Positions 1 through 7,019 are shown, counted from the first letter of the stretch. The stretch: DNA of 18,117 nucleotides from an uncultured Oscillospiraceae bacterium (GCA_910578755.1 CAJTSZ010000037.1:1-18117), one strand, 5' to 3'. A program made the numbers and translations. The notes: generated from the letters alone by a model not told the origin.

Positions 1-1
1 G

Positions 2-799
2 GCAGCCCTTTGCGCTGCCTGCCGCAGCCAGGACGAACTGCCAAAATTGCAGCAGGCCAAAGGCTTTTTGGAGCAGTACAGCAAAAACCTTATTATTTTA
101 AAAACAAGGGTGCTGGAGATATCCTCTACCCAAGTGCGGGCAATGCTCCACAGCCAGGAGGACTGCTCCGGTGTTTTGGCGCCAGCGGTGTACCGCTGCA
201 TCCTGGAAAACAAGCTGTACTGCGCTACAGAGTTTGAACGCCAGCTGGCGGAATATATTCTGCTGCTGCAAAAGCTGCTGAAGCCGGGCCGGTTCAGCCA
301 CTCCTTAAATGTAGCGCAGCAGGCGGAACTTTTAGCAAAAGCCCATAGGGCGGATGTGAAAAAGGCAAAAATAGCTGGGCTCCTTCACGATATTTGCAAA
401 AATATGCCCCTGGAAGAACAGTTGCATTGGGCGAAAAAGTCTGATATAATTTTGGACAATACAATACTAAAGCAGCCCCATGTGTGGCACGGCTTTGCCG
501 CTGCCGGGTATTTGGCCCATGAATTAAAGATAACGGATGTGCAAATAATAAATGCTGTCAGGTACCATACAGTAGCAAGGGAAAATATGAGTTTATTGGA
601 GCAAATTGTATATTTGGCGGACCTTACTTCAAAGGAAAGGGACTTTCCCAGCGCCGCCAGCCTGCGGGAAACCGTTTTACGCTCTTTGGAGGAAGGAATG
701 CTTCTCTCCCTGGAGTATACAATGCGCCAGCTGCTGGACAGCAAAAGTATTCTTTGTTTGGATACCTGCCGGGCTTACAACCAGTATATTCAGCTGTAA
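2..799 (+). CDS. yqeK: NadD-YqeK fusion, 3' part (5' end outside window)
   Basis: The reading frame is open from the first bases, so the gene is cut by the window edge. The first ~70 codons match the end of nicotinate-nucleotide adenylyltransferase (NadD): the ISSTQVR motif at nt 119-139 and the VLAPAVY...ENKLY tail near nt 170-220. Without a stop it continues into a YqeK-type HD-domain hydrolase, the symmetrical Ap4A hydrolase family. The metal-ligand motifs are visible: the first His in FSHSLNVA (nt ~299), LLHDICK (HD at nt 386-391), QPHVWHG, RYHT and YLADLTSKERDFP. By family, the first half makes deaminated NAD from NaMN and ATP and the second cleaves Ap4A to ADP. In many Bacillota these are two adjacent genes; here they are one polypeptide. 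An LCP gene and rsfS follow, the usual neighbourhood. The catalytic start of NadD (HxGH motif) cannot be seen, so activity of that half is unproven. Confidence 0.88.
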   Translation, partial: AALCAACRSQDELPKLQQAKGFLEQYSKNLIILKTRVLEISSTQVRAMLHSQEDCSGVLAPAVYRCILENKLYCATEFERQLAEYILLLQKLLKPGRFSHSLNVAQQAELLAKAHRADVKKAKIAGLLHDICKNMPLEEQLHWAKKSDIILDNTILKQPHVWHGFAAAGYLAHELKITDVQIINAVRYHTVARENMSLLEQIVYLADLTSKERDFPSAASLRETVLRSLEEGMLLSLEYTMRQLLDSKSILCLDTCRAYNQYIQL

Positions 800-822
800 G
801 CCACAGGAAGGGGTATTGTATT

Positions 823-1917
823 TTGAAAAGCAGAATGATTATTGCCGCCATTGCCGCAGCCCTGTTTATGGGAACCATATTTGGGGCGGCTTACTGGAAA
901 GGACAAAGCATACAAACCGTGCCTCCGGCTGGTACTGCCCAGGAGCCCCCATCCCAAAAGCTGGAGGAAAAAAGGGAAAAGCCCAACCAAATTGCAGTTT
1001 TATTCTGTGGAATTGATAATACAAGCTGGCTTACAGATGTAATTATTTATGGTGTGCTGGACCTGGACCAAAACCAGGTGCGGTTGCTGCAAATACCTAG
1101 GGATAGCTTTGTAGGGAATACCTACCCTACAGGGAAAATAAACGCCGTATACGGCCACCCCAGCAAAAAAGGCCAGGGGATACAGGAGCTGGAAAAGGTA
1201 ATTGAAAACCAATTGGCCCTGCCTGTGGATTACTATGTTACCATTACCTTGGAAGGGTTCCGCAGCGTAATAGACGCTTTTGGCGGGATTGTAGTAGATG
1301 TCCCGTATACCATAGAATATTTGCCAGGAAAAACCATATACCCAGGGGAGCAGCTGTTAAACGGCCAGCAGGCAGAATGGTTTGTGCGGTACCGCGCCGG
1401 CTATGCCACAGGAGATATTGGCCGTATTTCGGCCCAAAAGCTGTTTTTGCAGTCCTGCTTTGAAACAGCAAAAAGCAGGGGAATCACTGTAGCTTTGGAC
1501 GCCTTAGGGGAAAATTACTCTCAAATAAAAACAGATATGCCTTTGCACAAAATGCTTTCCGCAGCAAAAAGTGTGTTTGCTATGGAAGCGGAGGATATTT
1601 CTGTTTTTTTGGCCCCAGGCAAGGGCACACAAAACCGTTCCTATGCTGTATACCAGTGGGATGCGGAAGAAATGGCCCAGCTGTTAAACAGCCAATTCCG
1701 CCCCAAGGGGGAGGAAGTAAGCGCAGAAAGCCTGAATATTCAGCAGCTGCCGGAGGAGACAAAACCCTACAGGGAAACAACACCTGTAAAAGAGCAAATA
1801 CCTTCCCAGCCGGCTCCAAACCAACAGGAAGAAGAGGCTGCGCCTGCAAAGCCGAACCAAGGCAGTACGGAAAATAGCTGGGATGAGTTTTTAGACTTTT
1901 TAAACCAACAAGAATAA
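823..1917 (+). CDS. LytR-CpsA-Psr (LCP) family cell-wall glycopolymer transferase
   Basis: This is a membrane-anchored extracytoplasmic enzyme family that attaches undecaprenyl-linked glycopolymers to peptidoglycan. I chose the TTG at 823 because AGGAAGGGG (805-813) lies 9 nt upstream; an ATG at 835 is the alternative. The product is 364 aa. Residues 5-24 form one hydrophobic segment, followed by a Pro/Glu linker and the LCP domain at ~55-225. Visible motifs are CGID (62-65), LTD (70-72), IPRD (91-94), KINAVYG (105-111), VDYYVTI, DAFGGIVVDVP, and the Arg/Asp set FVRYR (187-191) and GDIGR (197-201). The ~70-residue C-terminus is rich in Glu, Gln and Pro and looks disordered. In canonical members an Arg precedes the Asp at 72 (RSD or RTD); here it is Leu, preceded by Trp. 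The gene lies between yqeK and rsfS, 23 nt after the former, so co-transcription is likely. Confidence 0.88.
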   Translation: MKSRMIIAAIAAALFMGTIFGAAYWKGQSIQTVPPAGTAQEPPSQKLEEKREKPNQIAVLFCGIDNTSWLTDVIIYGVLDLDQNQVRLLQIPRDSFVGNTYPTGKINAVYGHPSKKGQGIQELEKVIENQLALPVDYYVTITLEGFRSVIDAFGGIVVDVPYTIEYLPGKTIYPGEQLLNGQQAEWFVRYRAGYATGDIGRISAQKLFLQSCFETAKSRGITVALDALGENYSQIKTDMPLHKMLSAAKSVFAMEAEDISVFLAPGKGTQNRSYAVYQWDAEEMAQLLNSQFRPKGEEVSAESLNIQQLPEETKPYRETTPVKEQIPSQPAPNQQEEEAAPAKPNQGSTENSWDEFLDFLNQQE

Positions 1918-1963
1918 ATAACATACAAAATAGATTGTTAATGAAACTGAAGGGGGAAATATA

Positions 1964-2323
1964 ATGACATCCTTAGAAAAAGCAAAGGAAATTATAAAGG
2001 TTTTAGATAATAAAAAGGCAAAAAACATTCAGCTGCTGGAAATTTCCAACCTTTCCAGCTTGGGGGATTATTTTATTATTGCTTCCGGCGGCAGCAATAC
2101 CCAGGTTAAATCCCTTTCCGAAGAGGTGGACGAGGCTATGTCCAAGCTGGGTGTTGAACCGGAGCGCATGGAAGGGACCCAAACCGCCCAGTGGATTTTA
2201 ATTGACTACAGCGACGTTATGGTCCATATTTTCCAGGAGGAAACGCGGGACTTTTATTCCCTGGAGCGCCTGTGGAACGACGCGCCTAATATAGATATTG
2301 CAGGCCTGATTAGCCAGGATTAA
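1964..2323 (+). CDS. rsfS: ribosome silencing factor RsfS (Iojap/YbeB family)
   Basis: This 119-aa protein is full length for the family. RsfS binds ribosomal protein uL14 on the 50S subunit and blocks subunit joining when nutrients are scarce. Recognisable family stretches are AKNIQLLEISNLSSLGDYFIIASG (residues ~19-42; nt ~2018-2089), the QVKSLSEEVDEA helix, a GTQTAQWILIDYSDVMVHIF core and EETRDFYSLERLW near the end. An AGGGGGAA Shine-Dalgarno lies about 7 nt before the ATG. The gene starts 46 nt after the LCP gene and ends 59 nt before leuS. I see no promoter or terminator in either gap, so it is probably part of one nadD-to-leuS operon. This order is common in Bacillota. Confidence 0.95.
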   Translation: MTSLEKAKEIIKVLDNKKAKNIQLLEISNLSSLGDYFIIASGGSNTQVKSLSEEVDEAMSKLGVEPERMEGTQTAQWILIDYSDVMVHIFQEETRDFYSLERLWNDAPNIDIAGLISQD

Positions 2324-2382
2324 ACCGCTTTTGCAGGTTTTTATGAAAAATTGAGTAAGAAGTTTATTGAGGAGGAATTGAT

Positions 2383-4788
2383 TTGAAATACGATTTTGCC
2401 CAAATTGAAAAAAAGTGGCAGGATATTTGGGATAAAAACAATACCTTTGCTGCTAGCGACGATTATTCCAAGCCAAAATATTATGCTTTGGTAGAATTCC
2501 CATACCCTTCCGGCCAGGGCCTTCATGTAGGGCACCCAAGGTCCTACACTGCTTTGGATATTGTTGCCCGCAAACGCAGAATGCAGGGCTACAACGTGCT
2601 GTACCCCATGGGGTGGGACGCATTTGGCCTGCCTACAGAAAACTTTGCCATTAAAAACCACGTTCACCCAGCCATTGTAACCAAAAACAATGTGGCTCGG
2701 TTTAAGCAGCAGTTAAAAGCCCTGGGACTTTCTTTTGACTGGAGCCGGGAAATCAATACCACCGACCCGGATTACTACAAATGGACCCAGTGGATTTTCT
2801 TGCAAATGTATAAAAAAGGCCTGGCCTATAAAAAGGAAATGGCAGTAAACTGGTGTACCTCCTGCAAGGTGGTTTTGGCCAATGAAGAGGTAGTAAACGG
2901 CGTTTGTGAGCGCTGCTCCGGCGAGGTAGTGCGCAAGGTAAAAAGCCAGTGGATGCTTAAAATTACAGAGTATGCCCAGCGCCTGTTGGATGATTTGGAC
3001 GAAGTAGATTACATAGAACGGGTAAAAACCTCCCAGAAAAACTGGATTGGCCGTTCCACCGGTGCGGAAGTCCGCTTTGAAACCACCGCAGGGGATGTCC
3101 TTACCATTTACACCACCCGTGCAGATACACTGTATGGCGCAACCTACATGGTAATGTCCCCGGAACACCCTTACTTAAAAACATGGGCCGCTAAAATTTC
3201 CAATATGGAAGAGGTAGCTGCCTACCAGGAGGAATCCGCCAAAAAGTCCGACTTTGAGCGCACCGAGCTGGTAAAGGAAAAAACTGGTGTAATGCTTCAG
3301 GGCGTCCGAGGCATTAACCCGGTGAATGGAAAGGAAATTCCAATTTTTATTTCCGATTATGTGTTAATGTCCTATGGTACAGGCGCTATTATGGCAGTGC
3401 CGGGCCACGACAGCCGTGACTGGGAATTTGCTAAAAAGTTTCATTTGCCCATTATAGAGGTTGTAAAAGGCGGTGACGTGGAAAAAGAGGCTTATACTGA
3501 TTGCGCTGCTGGCATTATGGTAAACTCTGGTATGCTGGACGGCCTTTCCGTGGAGGAAGCCAAGGAAAAAATTATTGCATGGCTTCAGGAGAACGGGAAG
3601 GGGGAGCCTAAGGTAAACTTTAAGCTCCGAGACTGGGTATTCTCCCGCCAGCGGTACTGGGGCGAGCCAATCCCCATGGTGTACTGTGAAAAATGCGGCT
3701 GGGTGCCTTTGGATGAAAAGGATTTGCCCCTGATGCTGCCGGATGTGGAATCCTTTGAACAAACTGACGACGGACAATCTCCCTTAGCTAAAATGACAGA
3801 CTGGGTCAACACAACCTGCCCCCATTGCGGCGGCCCCGCAAAACGGGAAACCGATACCATGCCCCAGTGGGCCGGCTCCTCCTGGTACTTCCTGCGCTAT
3901 TGTGACCCTCATAACAATGATTGTTTGGCCTCCAAGGAGGCTTTGGAATACTGGGCTCCAGTAAACTGGTATAACGGCGGTATGGAGCACACCACCCTGC
4001 ACCTGCTGTATTCCCGGTTTTGGCATAAGTTCCTGTACGACATTGGCGTAGTTAGCACCAAAGAACCCTACATGAAGCGCACCAGCCATGGTATGATTTT
4101 AGGGGAAAACGGGGAAAAAATGAGCAAATCCCGGGGAAATGTGGTAAATCCCGACGATATTATTAAGGAATACGGCGCGGATACCATGCGTTTGTATGAA
4201 ATGTTCATTGGCGACTTTGAAAAAAGCGCCCCCTGGTCCACCTCCTCTATTAAAGGCTGCAAACGCTTTTTAGACAGGGTATGGGCCCTGCAGGACATTT
4301 TGGCGGAAGGCGGGGGGTATACCCCTGATTTAGAGGGCAACTTCCACCGCACCATTAAAAAAGTAACAGAGGATATTGAAGCAATGAAGTTTAATACTGC
4401 CATTGCGTCCCTTATGTCCCTGTTAAATGATATTTACGAAGCAAAGGCGGTAAATAAAGGGGAGTTAAAAACCTACTTGACCCTGCTGTACCCCTTTGCG
4501 CCCCATATTTGTGAGGAGATGTGGGAACAGCAGGCTTTGGGCGGCATGGCCAACCAGGCCCAGTGGCCAGCCTATGACGAAGCGAAGTGCGCGGAAAAAA
4601 CAGTAGAGATTGTAGCCCAAATTAACGGTAAAATTAAAGCGCGCATTGTAATTCCTACAGAAGCTGGAAAAGAAGAAATGCTGGCAGCAGCAAAGGCCCA
4701 GCCAGCTGTGGCAGAGGCCATTGTTGGGAAGAGCATTGTAAAAGAAATTGCAATTCCCGGAAAGCTGGTAAACATTGTTGTGAAGTAA
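2383..4788 (+). CDS. leuS: leucyl-tRNA synthetase
   Basis: This class I aminoacyl-tRNA synthetase charges tRNA-Leu. It is 801 aa, the usual bacterial length. The start is TTG at 2383, with AGGAGG at 2370-2375 seven nt upstream; the next sequence (MKYDFAQIEKKWQ) is the typical LeuRS N-terminus. The HIGH motif appears as HVGH (48-51) within FPYPSGQGLHVGHPRSYT. A zinc-knuckle pair (WCTSCK and CERCSG) follows, then the CP1 editing domain (WIGRSTGAEV, TRADTLYGATYMVMSPEHP), a second Cys4 site (YCEKCG and CPHCGG) and KMSKS (579-583). The C-terminus is the anticodon-binding and small C-terminal domain. No T-box leader is present; the upstream gap is only 59 nt and has no such motif. Nothing is truncated. 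There is no clear terminator after it before the rpsU promoter, so some readthrough is possible. Confidence 0.98.
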   Translation: MKYDFAQIEKKWQDIWDKNNTFAASDDYSKPKYYALVEFPYPSGQGLHVGHPRSYTALDIVARKRRMQGYNVLYPMGWDAFGLPTENFAIKNHVHPAIVTKNNVARFKQQLKALGLSFDWSREINTTDPDYYKWTQWIFLQMYKKGLAYKKEMAVNWCTSCKVVLANEEVVNGVCERCSGEVVRKVKSQWMLKITEYAQRLLDDLDEVDYIERVKTSQKNWIGRSTGAEVRFETTAGDVLTIYTTRADTLYGATYMVMSPEHPYLKTWAAKISNMEEVAAYQEESAKKSDFERTELVKEKTGVMLQGVRGINPVNGKEIPIFISDYVLMSYGTGAIMAVPGHDSRDWEFAKKFHLPIIEVVKGGDVEKEAYTDCAAGIMVNSGMLDGLSVEEAKEKIIAWLQENGKGEPKVNFKLRDWVFSRQRYWGEPIPMVYCEKCGWVPLDEKDLPLMLPDVESFEQTDDGQSPLAKMTDWVNTTCPHCGGPAKRETDTMPQWAGSSWYFLRYCDPHNNDCLASKEALEYWAPVNWYNGGMEHTTLHLLYSRFWHKFLYDIGVVSTKEPYMKRTSHGMILGENGEKMSKSRGNVVNPDDIIKEYGADTMRLYEMFIGDFEKSAPWSTSSIKGCKRFLDRVWALQDILAEGGGYTPDLEGNFHRTIKKVTEDIEAMKFNTAIASLMSLLNDIYEAKAVNKGELKTYLTLLYPFAPHICEEMWEQQALGGMANQAQWPAYDEAKCAEKTVEIVAQINGKIKARIVIPTEAGKEEMLAAAKAQPAVAEAIVGKSIVKEIAIPGKLVNIVVK

Positions 4789-4810
4789 ACGGATAATATC
4801 ACCAAAAGGC

Positions 4811-4840
4811 TTGACATTGCATACCCCTATAAGGTATAAT
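4811..4840 (+). promoter_or_regulatory. sigma-A type promoter of rpsU
   Basis: A perfect -35 TTGACA (4811-4816) is separated by 18 nt from a perfect -10 TATAAT (4835-4840). It lies 23 nt after the leuS stop and gives a transcript start near 4847, i.e. a ~75-nt leader before rpsU. The spacer and -10 carry a short ATACC/GGTAT inverted repeat, which may be chance. Confidence 0.85.
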
Positions 4841-4888
4841 GTCCTTTGTTACAGGTTGTGTGTTCCTTGGAATGTATAATCTGAAAAA

Positions 4889-4911
4889 CTCCTGCCCTAT
4901 GGCGTGAGGAG
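4889..4911 (+). promoter_or_regulatory. rpsU leader hairpin masking the Shine-Dalgarno
   Basis: CTCCT (4889-4893) is complementary to AGGAG (4907-4911), the core of the rpsU Shine-Dalgarno (AGGAGGG, 4907-4913). Inside it, GCC (4894-4896) pairs with GGC (4901-4903) around a CTAT loop, leaving GTG bulged. The fold would hide the ribosome-binding site. Translational control of S21 (autoregulation, or sensing of ribosome state) is inference. The complementarity is seen directly. Confidence 0.5.
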
Positions 4912-4922
4912 GGATTAAAGAA

Positions 4923-5099
4923 ATGGCAGAAATTCGTGTAAAAGATAACGAGTCTTTGGATAGTGCTCTGAGAAGATTTAAAAGACAGTGCGCTCGTGCA
5001 GGTGTCCTGAATGAGGTGCGCAAAAGAGAACACTATGAAAAGCCTTCCGTTAAACGTAAGAAAAAATCTGAAGCTGCTCGCAAACGTAAATTCAGATAA
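4923..5099 (+). CDS. rpsU: 30S ribosomal protein S21 (bS21)
   Basis: This short gene encodes 58 aa, beginning MAEIRVKDNESLDSALRRFK and ending with a very basic tail (VKRKKKSEAARKRKFR), the classic bS21 pattern. S21 sits on the 30S platform near the 3' end of 16S rRNA and helps initiation. The ATG follows AGGAGGG by 9 nt. The gene has its own promoter upstream and, after an extra structured stretch, an intrinsic terminator at 5221-5245. It therefore appears to be transcribed largely alone, unlike the common rpsU-yqeY or dnaG arrangements. Length and composition are normal for the family. Confidence 0.96.
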   Translation: MAEIRVKDNESLDSALRRFKRQCARAGVLNEVRKREHYEKPSVKRKKKSEAARKRKFR

Positions 5100-5123
5100 T
5101 TTACAAGGTGTTTGTGCGTAGCC

Positions 5124-5209
5124 TTGGCAGGCTCCATGAGCCTGCCAGCACTTACTAAGTGAATTTTCTTCTTTTGGGTTAAGAGGAAAACGCAGGCGCA
5201 AGCCTGTGT
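5124..5209 (+). other. chain of four hairpins in the rpsU 3' region, possible structured RNA
   Basis: Between the rpsU stop and its terminator there are four adjacent inverted repeats. (i) TGGCAGGCTC/GAGCCTGCCA at 5125-5147, a perfect 10-bp stem with a CAT loop. (ii) CACTT/AAGTG at 5149-5161. (iii) TTTTCTTCTT/AAGAGGAAAA at 5164-5190, with one G-U pair. (iv) ACGCAGGC/GCCTGTGT at 5190-5209, with one G-U pair and a GCAA (GNRA) tetraloop. Together with the terminator stem they cover nearly all of 5125-5243. I recognise no known riboswitch, T-box, 6S, SRP or tmRNA signature. It could be a 3' UTR stabiliser, a small RNA released from the rpsU transcript, or a leader of yqeG. Confidence 0.5.
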
Positions 5210-5220
5210 AGCAATGAATG

Positions 5221-5245
5221 AAAGCGAGCCTTGTGCTCGCTTTTT
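5221..5245 (+). terminator. Rho-independent terminator after rpsU
   Basis: AAAGCGAGC (5221-5229) pairs perfectly with GCTCGCTTT (5235-5243) around a CTTGT loop and runs into TTTTTC and TTTT. It lies 38 nt before the yqeG start, so it ends the rpsU unit or could act as an attenuator for yqeG-aroQ. Confidence 0.88.
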
Positions 5246-5283
5246 CATTTTACCCCATTTCAGGGAGGAGATGGAAAAGTTCC

Positions 5284-5787
5284 ATGAATTTTTATCCTCA
5301 ATACATGGTAAAGTGTGTAGATGAAATTACGCCGGAGCACTTGCAAAAATGGGGGATACGTGGCCTTATTTTGGATATTGATAATACCCTGACTACCCAC
5401 GATAACCCGGTCCCTGGCCAAGGGGTAGCCCTTTGGCTAAAGCAAATGCGGGACAACGGTGTTCAAATGATTGTGCTGTCCAACAACACGGCCCAGCGGG
5501 TGGAACCTTTTGCAAAAATTTTAGGGCTCCCCTTTGTGGCCAATGGAAAAAAACCCTTAAAAAGCGGGTACCTGCGTTGCAGTAAGGCGTTGGGGCTGCC
5601 AAGGGACCAGCTTTGTATGGTAGGGGACCAGCTTTTTACCGATATTTGGGGCGGCAACTGCTTTGGCTGCAAAACCATACTGGTGGAGCCAATTCAGCTG
5701 GAGTCTATGCCCTTCTTTAAAGTAAAGCGTTTTTTGGAAAAACAGCTGCTGAAAAAGAAAAAATGCGAAAGGGGCGAAACAAAATGA
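5284..5787 (+). CDS. yqeG: YqeG family HAD IIIA-type phosphatase
   Basis: The product is 167 aa and matches the YqeG family along its length. ITPEHLQKWGIRGLILDIDNTL carries HAD motif I (D31, D33), VLSNN is motif II (S66), KKP is the motif III lysine (~K90) and MVGDQLFTDIWGGN is motif IV (D115, D120). YqeG proteins are predicted cytoplasmic phosphatases of the phosphatidylglycerophosphatase/HAD group; the substrate here is unknown. The ATG at 5284 has GGGAGGAG at 5263-5270, a rather long 13-nt spacing. No better in-frame start exists: the frame upstream runs through the terminator. The last four bases overlap the aroQ start (ATGA), implying coupled translation. Confidence 0.9.
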   Translation: MNFYPQYMVKCVDEITPEHLQKWGIRGLILDIDNTLTTHDNPVPGQGVALWLKQMRDNGVQMIVLSNNTAQRVEPFAKILGLPFVANGKKPLKSGYLRCSKALGLPRDQLCMVGDQLFTDIWGGNCFGCKTILVEPIQLESMPFFKVKRFLEKQLLKKKKCERGETK

Positions 5788-6218
5788 AAAAAATTGTGGT
5801 AATCCACGGGCCTAATATTAACTTAACCGGCAAAAGGGAACCAGGTACCTACGGAAAAGATTCCTTTGAAGCAATTAACCAGGAAATTGTTGCCTACGCA
5901 AAAACTTTGGGGCTGGAGTGTACCATCTACCAAAGCAACCACGAGGGCGCCATTATTGACCGGCTGCACCAATGTATGGGCACCTGCGATGGCATTGTTT
6001 TAAACGCAGGGGCGTACACCCACTACAGTTATGCCATCCGGGACGCTATCGCCGCAATCAGCCTTCCTTGTGTGGAAGTGCATATGTCCAACATCCATAA
6101 AAGGGAAGAGTTCCGCCATATTTCTGTAATTGCGCCGGTATGCGCAGGGCAAATCTGCGGTTTTGGCAAGCACAGTTATCTCCTTGGTGTTGCAGCCTTA
6201 AAACAAATTTTGGGATAA
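5784..6218 (+). CDS. aroQ: type II 3-dehydroquinate dehydratase
   Basis: This is the shikimate-pathway enzyme that converts 3-dehydroquinate to 3-dehydroshikimate. It is 144 aa, the usual type II size, and acts as a dodecamer in the cytoplasm. Visible motifs are VIHGPNINLTGKREPGTYG with the lid Arg (R18) and catalytic Tyr (Y23), QSNHEG (50-55), LNAGAYTHYSYAIRDA with N74 and H80, VEVHMSN with H100, and REEFRHIS with R107 and R111. I chose the ATG at 5784, which overlaps the yqeG stop and has AAAGGGG about 8 nt upstream; it starts the conserved MKKIVVIHGPN sequence. In many clostridia aroQ is followed by a pepP-type aminopeptidase and efp; here no aminopeptidase gene is present and efp follows after 243 nt. 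Confidence 0.96.
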   Translation: MKKIVVIHGPNINLTGKREPGTYGKDSFEAINQEIVAYAKTLGLECTIYQSNHEGAIIDRLHQCMGTCDGIVLNAGAYTHYSYAIRDAIAAISLPCVEVHMSNIHKREEFRHISVIAPVCAGQICGFGKHSYLLGVAALKQILG

Positions 6219-6261
6219 AATAGTGGTTTTTCGCAGTTTTCTTAACTAAAATGCGGTTACT

Positions 6262-6291
6262 TTGAATAAAAGACTTGAAAAAAGCTATAGT
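6262..6291 (+). promoter_or_regulatory. candidate promoter for efp
   Basis: TTGAAT (6262-6267), an 18-nt spacer and TATAGT (6286-6291) form a fair sigma-A match in the AT-rich gap after aroQ. A second arrangement (TTGAAA at 6275 with TATAAA at 6296) has a spacer of only 15 nt. The predicted leader is about 165 nt. No coding sequence is visible in the gap. Confidence 0.5.
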
Positions 6292-6329
6292 TTAATATAA
6301 AATAAAAGTATTAAATAAGCTGAATAAAG

Positions 6330-6455
6330 CGTGCTGCACAGCATGACAAATCTATTTGGCAGTATTGTTTCAGTTGCAATACACACTCCTTCCTCCGCCA
6401 AAACGAAGGAACAAAATAATTGTTTGCCGCAGGCGGGGCGGCAGAATTGGAGGAA
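6330..6455 (+). promoter_or_regulatory. efp leader with two mutually exclusive folds
   Basis: A small hairpin CGTGCT/AGCATG (6330-6345, one G-U pair) is followed by TCCTTC (6387-6392)/GAAGGA (6405-6410) and GCCGC (6426-6430)/GCGGC (6438-6442). In an alternative fold TTCCTCC (6390-6396) is a perfect 7-nt complement of the efp Shine-Dalgarno GGAGGAA (6449-6455). The two folds cannot coexist because TTCCTCC overlaps TCCTTC. This would allow translational switching of EF-P, but function is inference. Confidence 0.4.
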
Positions 6456-6461
6456 AACTCA

Positions 6462-7019
6462 ATGATTACAGCAGGCGATTTCAGAAATGGCGTAACTTTT
6501 GATATGGAAGGCAACGTATTCCAAATTATTGAATTCCAGCATGTAAAACCTGGTAAAGGCGCTGCCTTTGTACGTACCAAAATTAGAAACGTAATTTCCG
6601 GTGCAGTGGTTGAAAAAACTTTTAACCCAACCGATAAATTCCCAACAGCATTTATTGAAAGAAAAGAAATGCAGTACCTGTACAGCGACGGCGACCTGTA
6701 CTTCTTTATGGACAGCGAAACCTACGAAACAGTTCCGATTGGGGCAGATAAGCTGGGCGAGCAGTTTAAGTTTGTAAAAGAAAACATGAACGTAAAAGTG
6801 CTTTCCTACAAAGGCAGCATTTTTGGCGTGGAGGCTCCAAACTTTGTAGAGCTCACAGTTACCGAAACAGAACCAGGCGTTAGAGGCGATACTGCAACTA
6901 ACGTTACAAAACCGGCAAAACTGGAAACTGGTGCAGAAATTAGAGTTCCTATTTTTATTAACGAAGGTGAAGTAATCCGTATCGATACTCGTACAGGCGA
7001 GTATATGGAGCGCGCATAA
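6462..7019 (+). CDS. efp: translation elongation factor P
   Basis: EF-P enters the ribosomal E site and relieves stalling at polyproline. The product is 185 aa, the standard length, from ATG 6462 with GGAGGA at 6449-6454 seven nt upstream. The N-terminal KOW-like domain contains the tip loop HVKPGKGAAFVR, with K32 where other EF-Ps are modified. The middle OB domain includes NPTDKFPTAFIERKEMQYLY. The C-terminal OB domain ends with the signature VTKPAKLETGAEIRVPIFI and GEVIRIDTRTGEYMERA. No EF-P lysine-modifying enzyme is encoded nearby, so the modification cannot be told from this window. It is followed 50 nt later by the CD1247-like gene, without a clear terminator between, so the two may share a transcript. 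Confidence 0.97.
   Translation: MITAGDFRNGVTFDMEGNVFQIIEFQHVKPGKGAAFVRTKIRNVISGAVVEKTFNPTDKFPTAFIERKEMQYLYSDGDLYFFMDSETYETVPIGADKLGEQFKFVKENMNVKVLSYKGSIFGVEAPNFVELTVTETEPGVRGDTATNVTKPAKLETGAEIRVPIFINEGEVIRIDTRTGEYMERA

Noticed and set aside
2324..2382. T-box or other leader before leuS
   Set aside because: The gap is 59 nt, contains no T-box sequence and no terminator; leuS appears to be simply the last gene of the rsfS operon.
4821..4837. ATACC/GGTAT inverted repeat inside the rpsU promoter as an operator
   Set aside because: Only 5-bp arms, partly made by the -10 box itself. It is not like a known repressor box, so chance is likely.
5100..5245. 6S RNA, SRP RNA or tmRNA as identity of the rpsU 3' hairpins
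   Set aside because: There is no long rod with central bubble, no GGAAGGAAGCAGC-type SRP loop and no tRNA-like acceptor ends; only separate stems are seen.
5033..5248. Open - strand frame (71 codons) across the rpsU 3' region
   Set aside because: It starts inside the terminator stem, runs antisense through rpsU and has no Shine-Dalgarno or recognisable protein pattern. The inverted repeats explain the region better.
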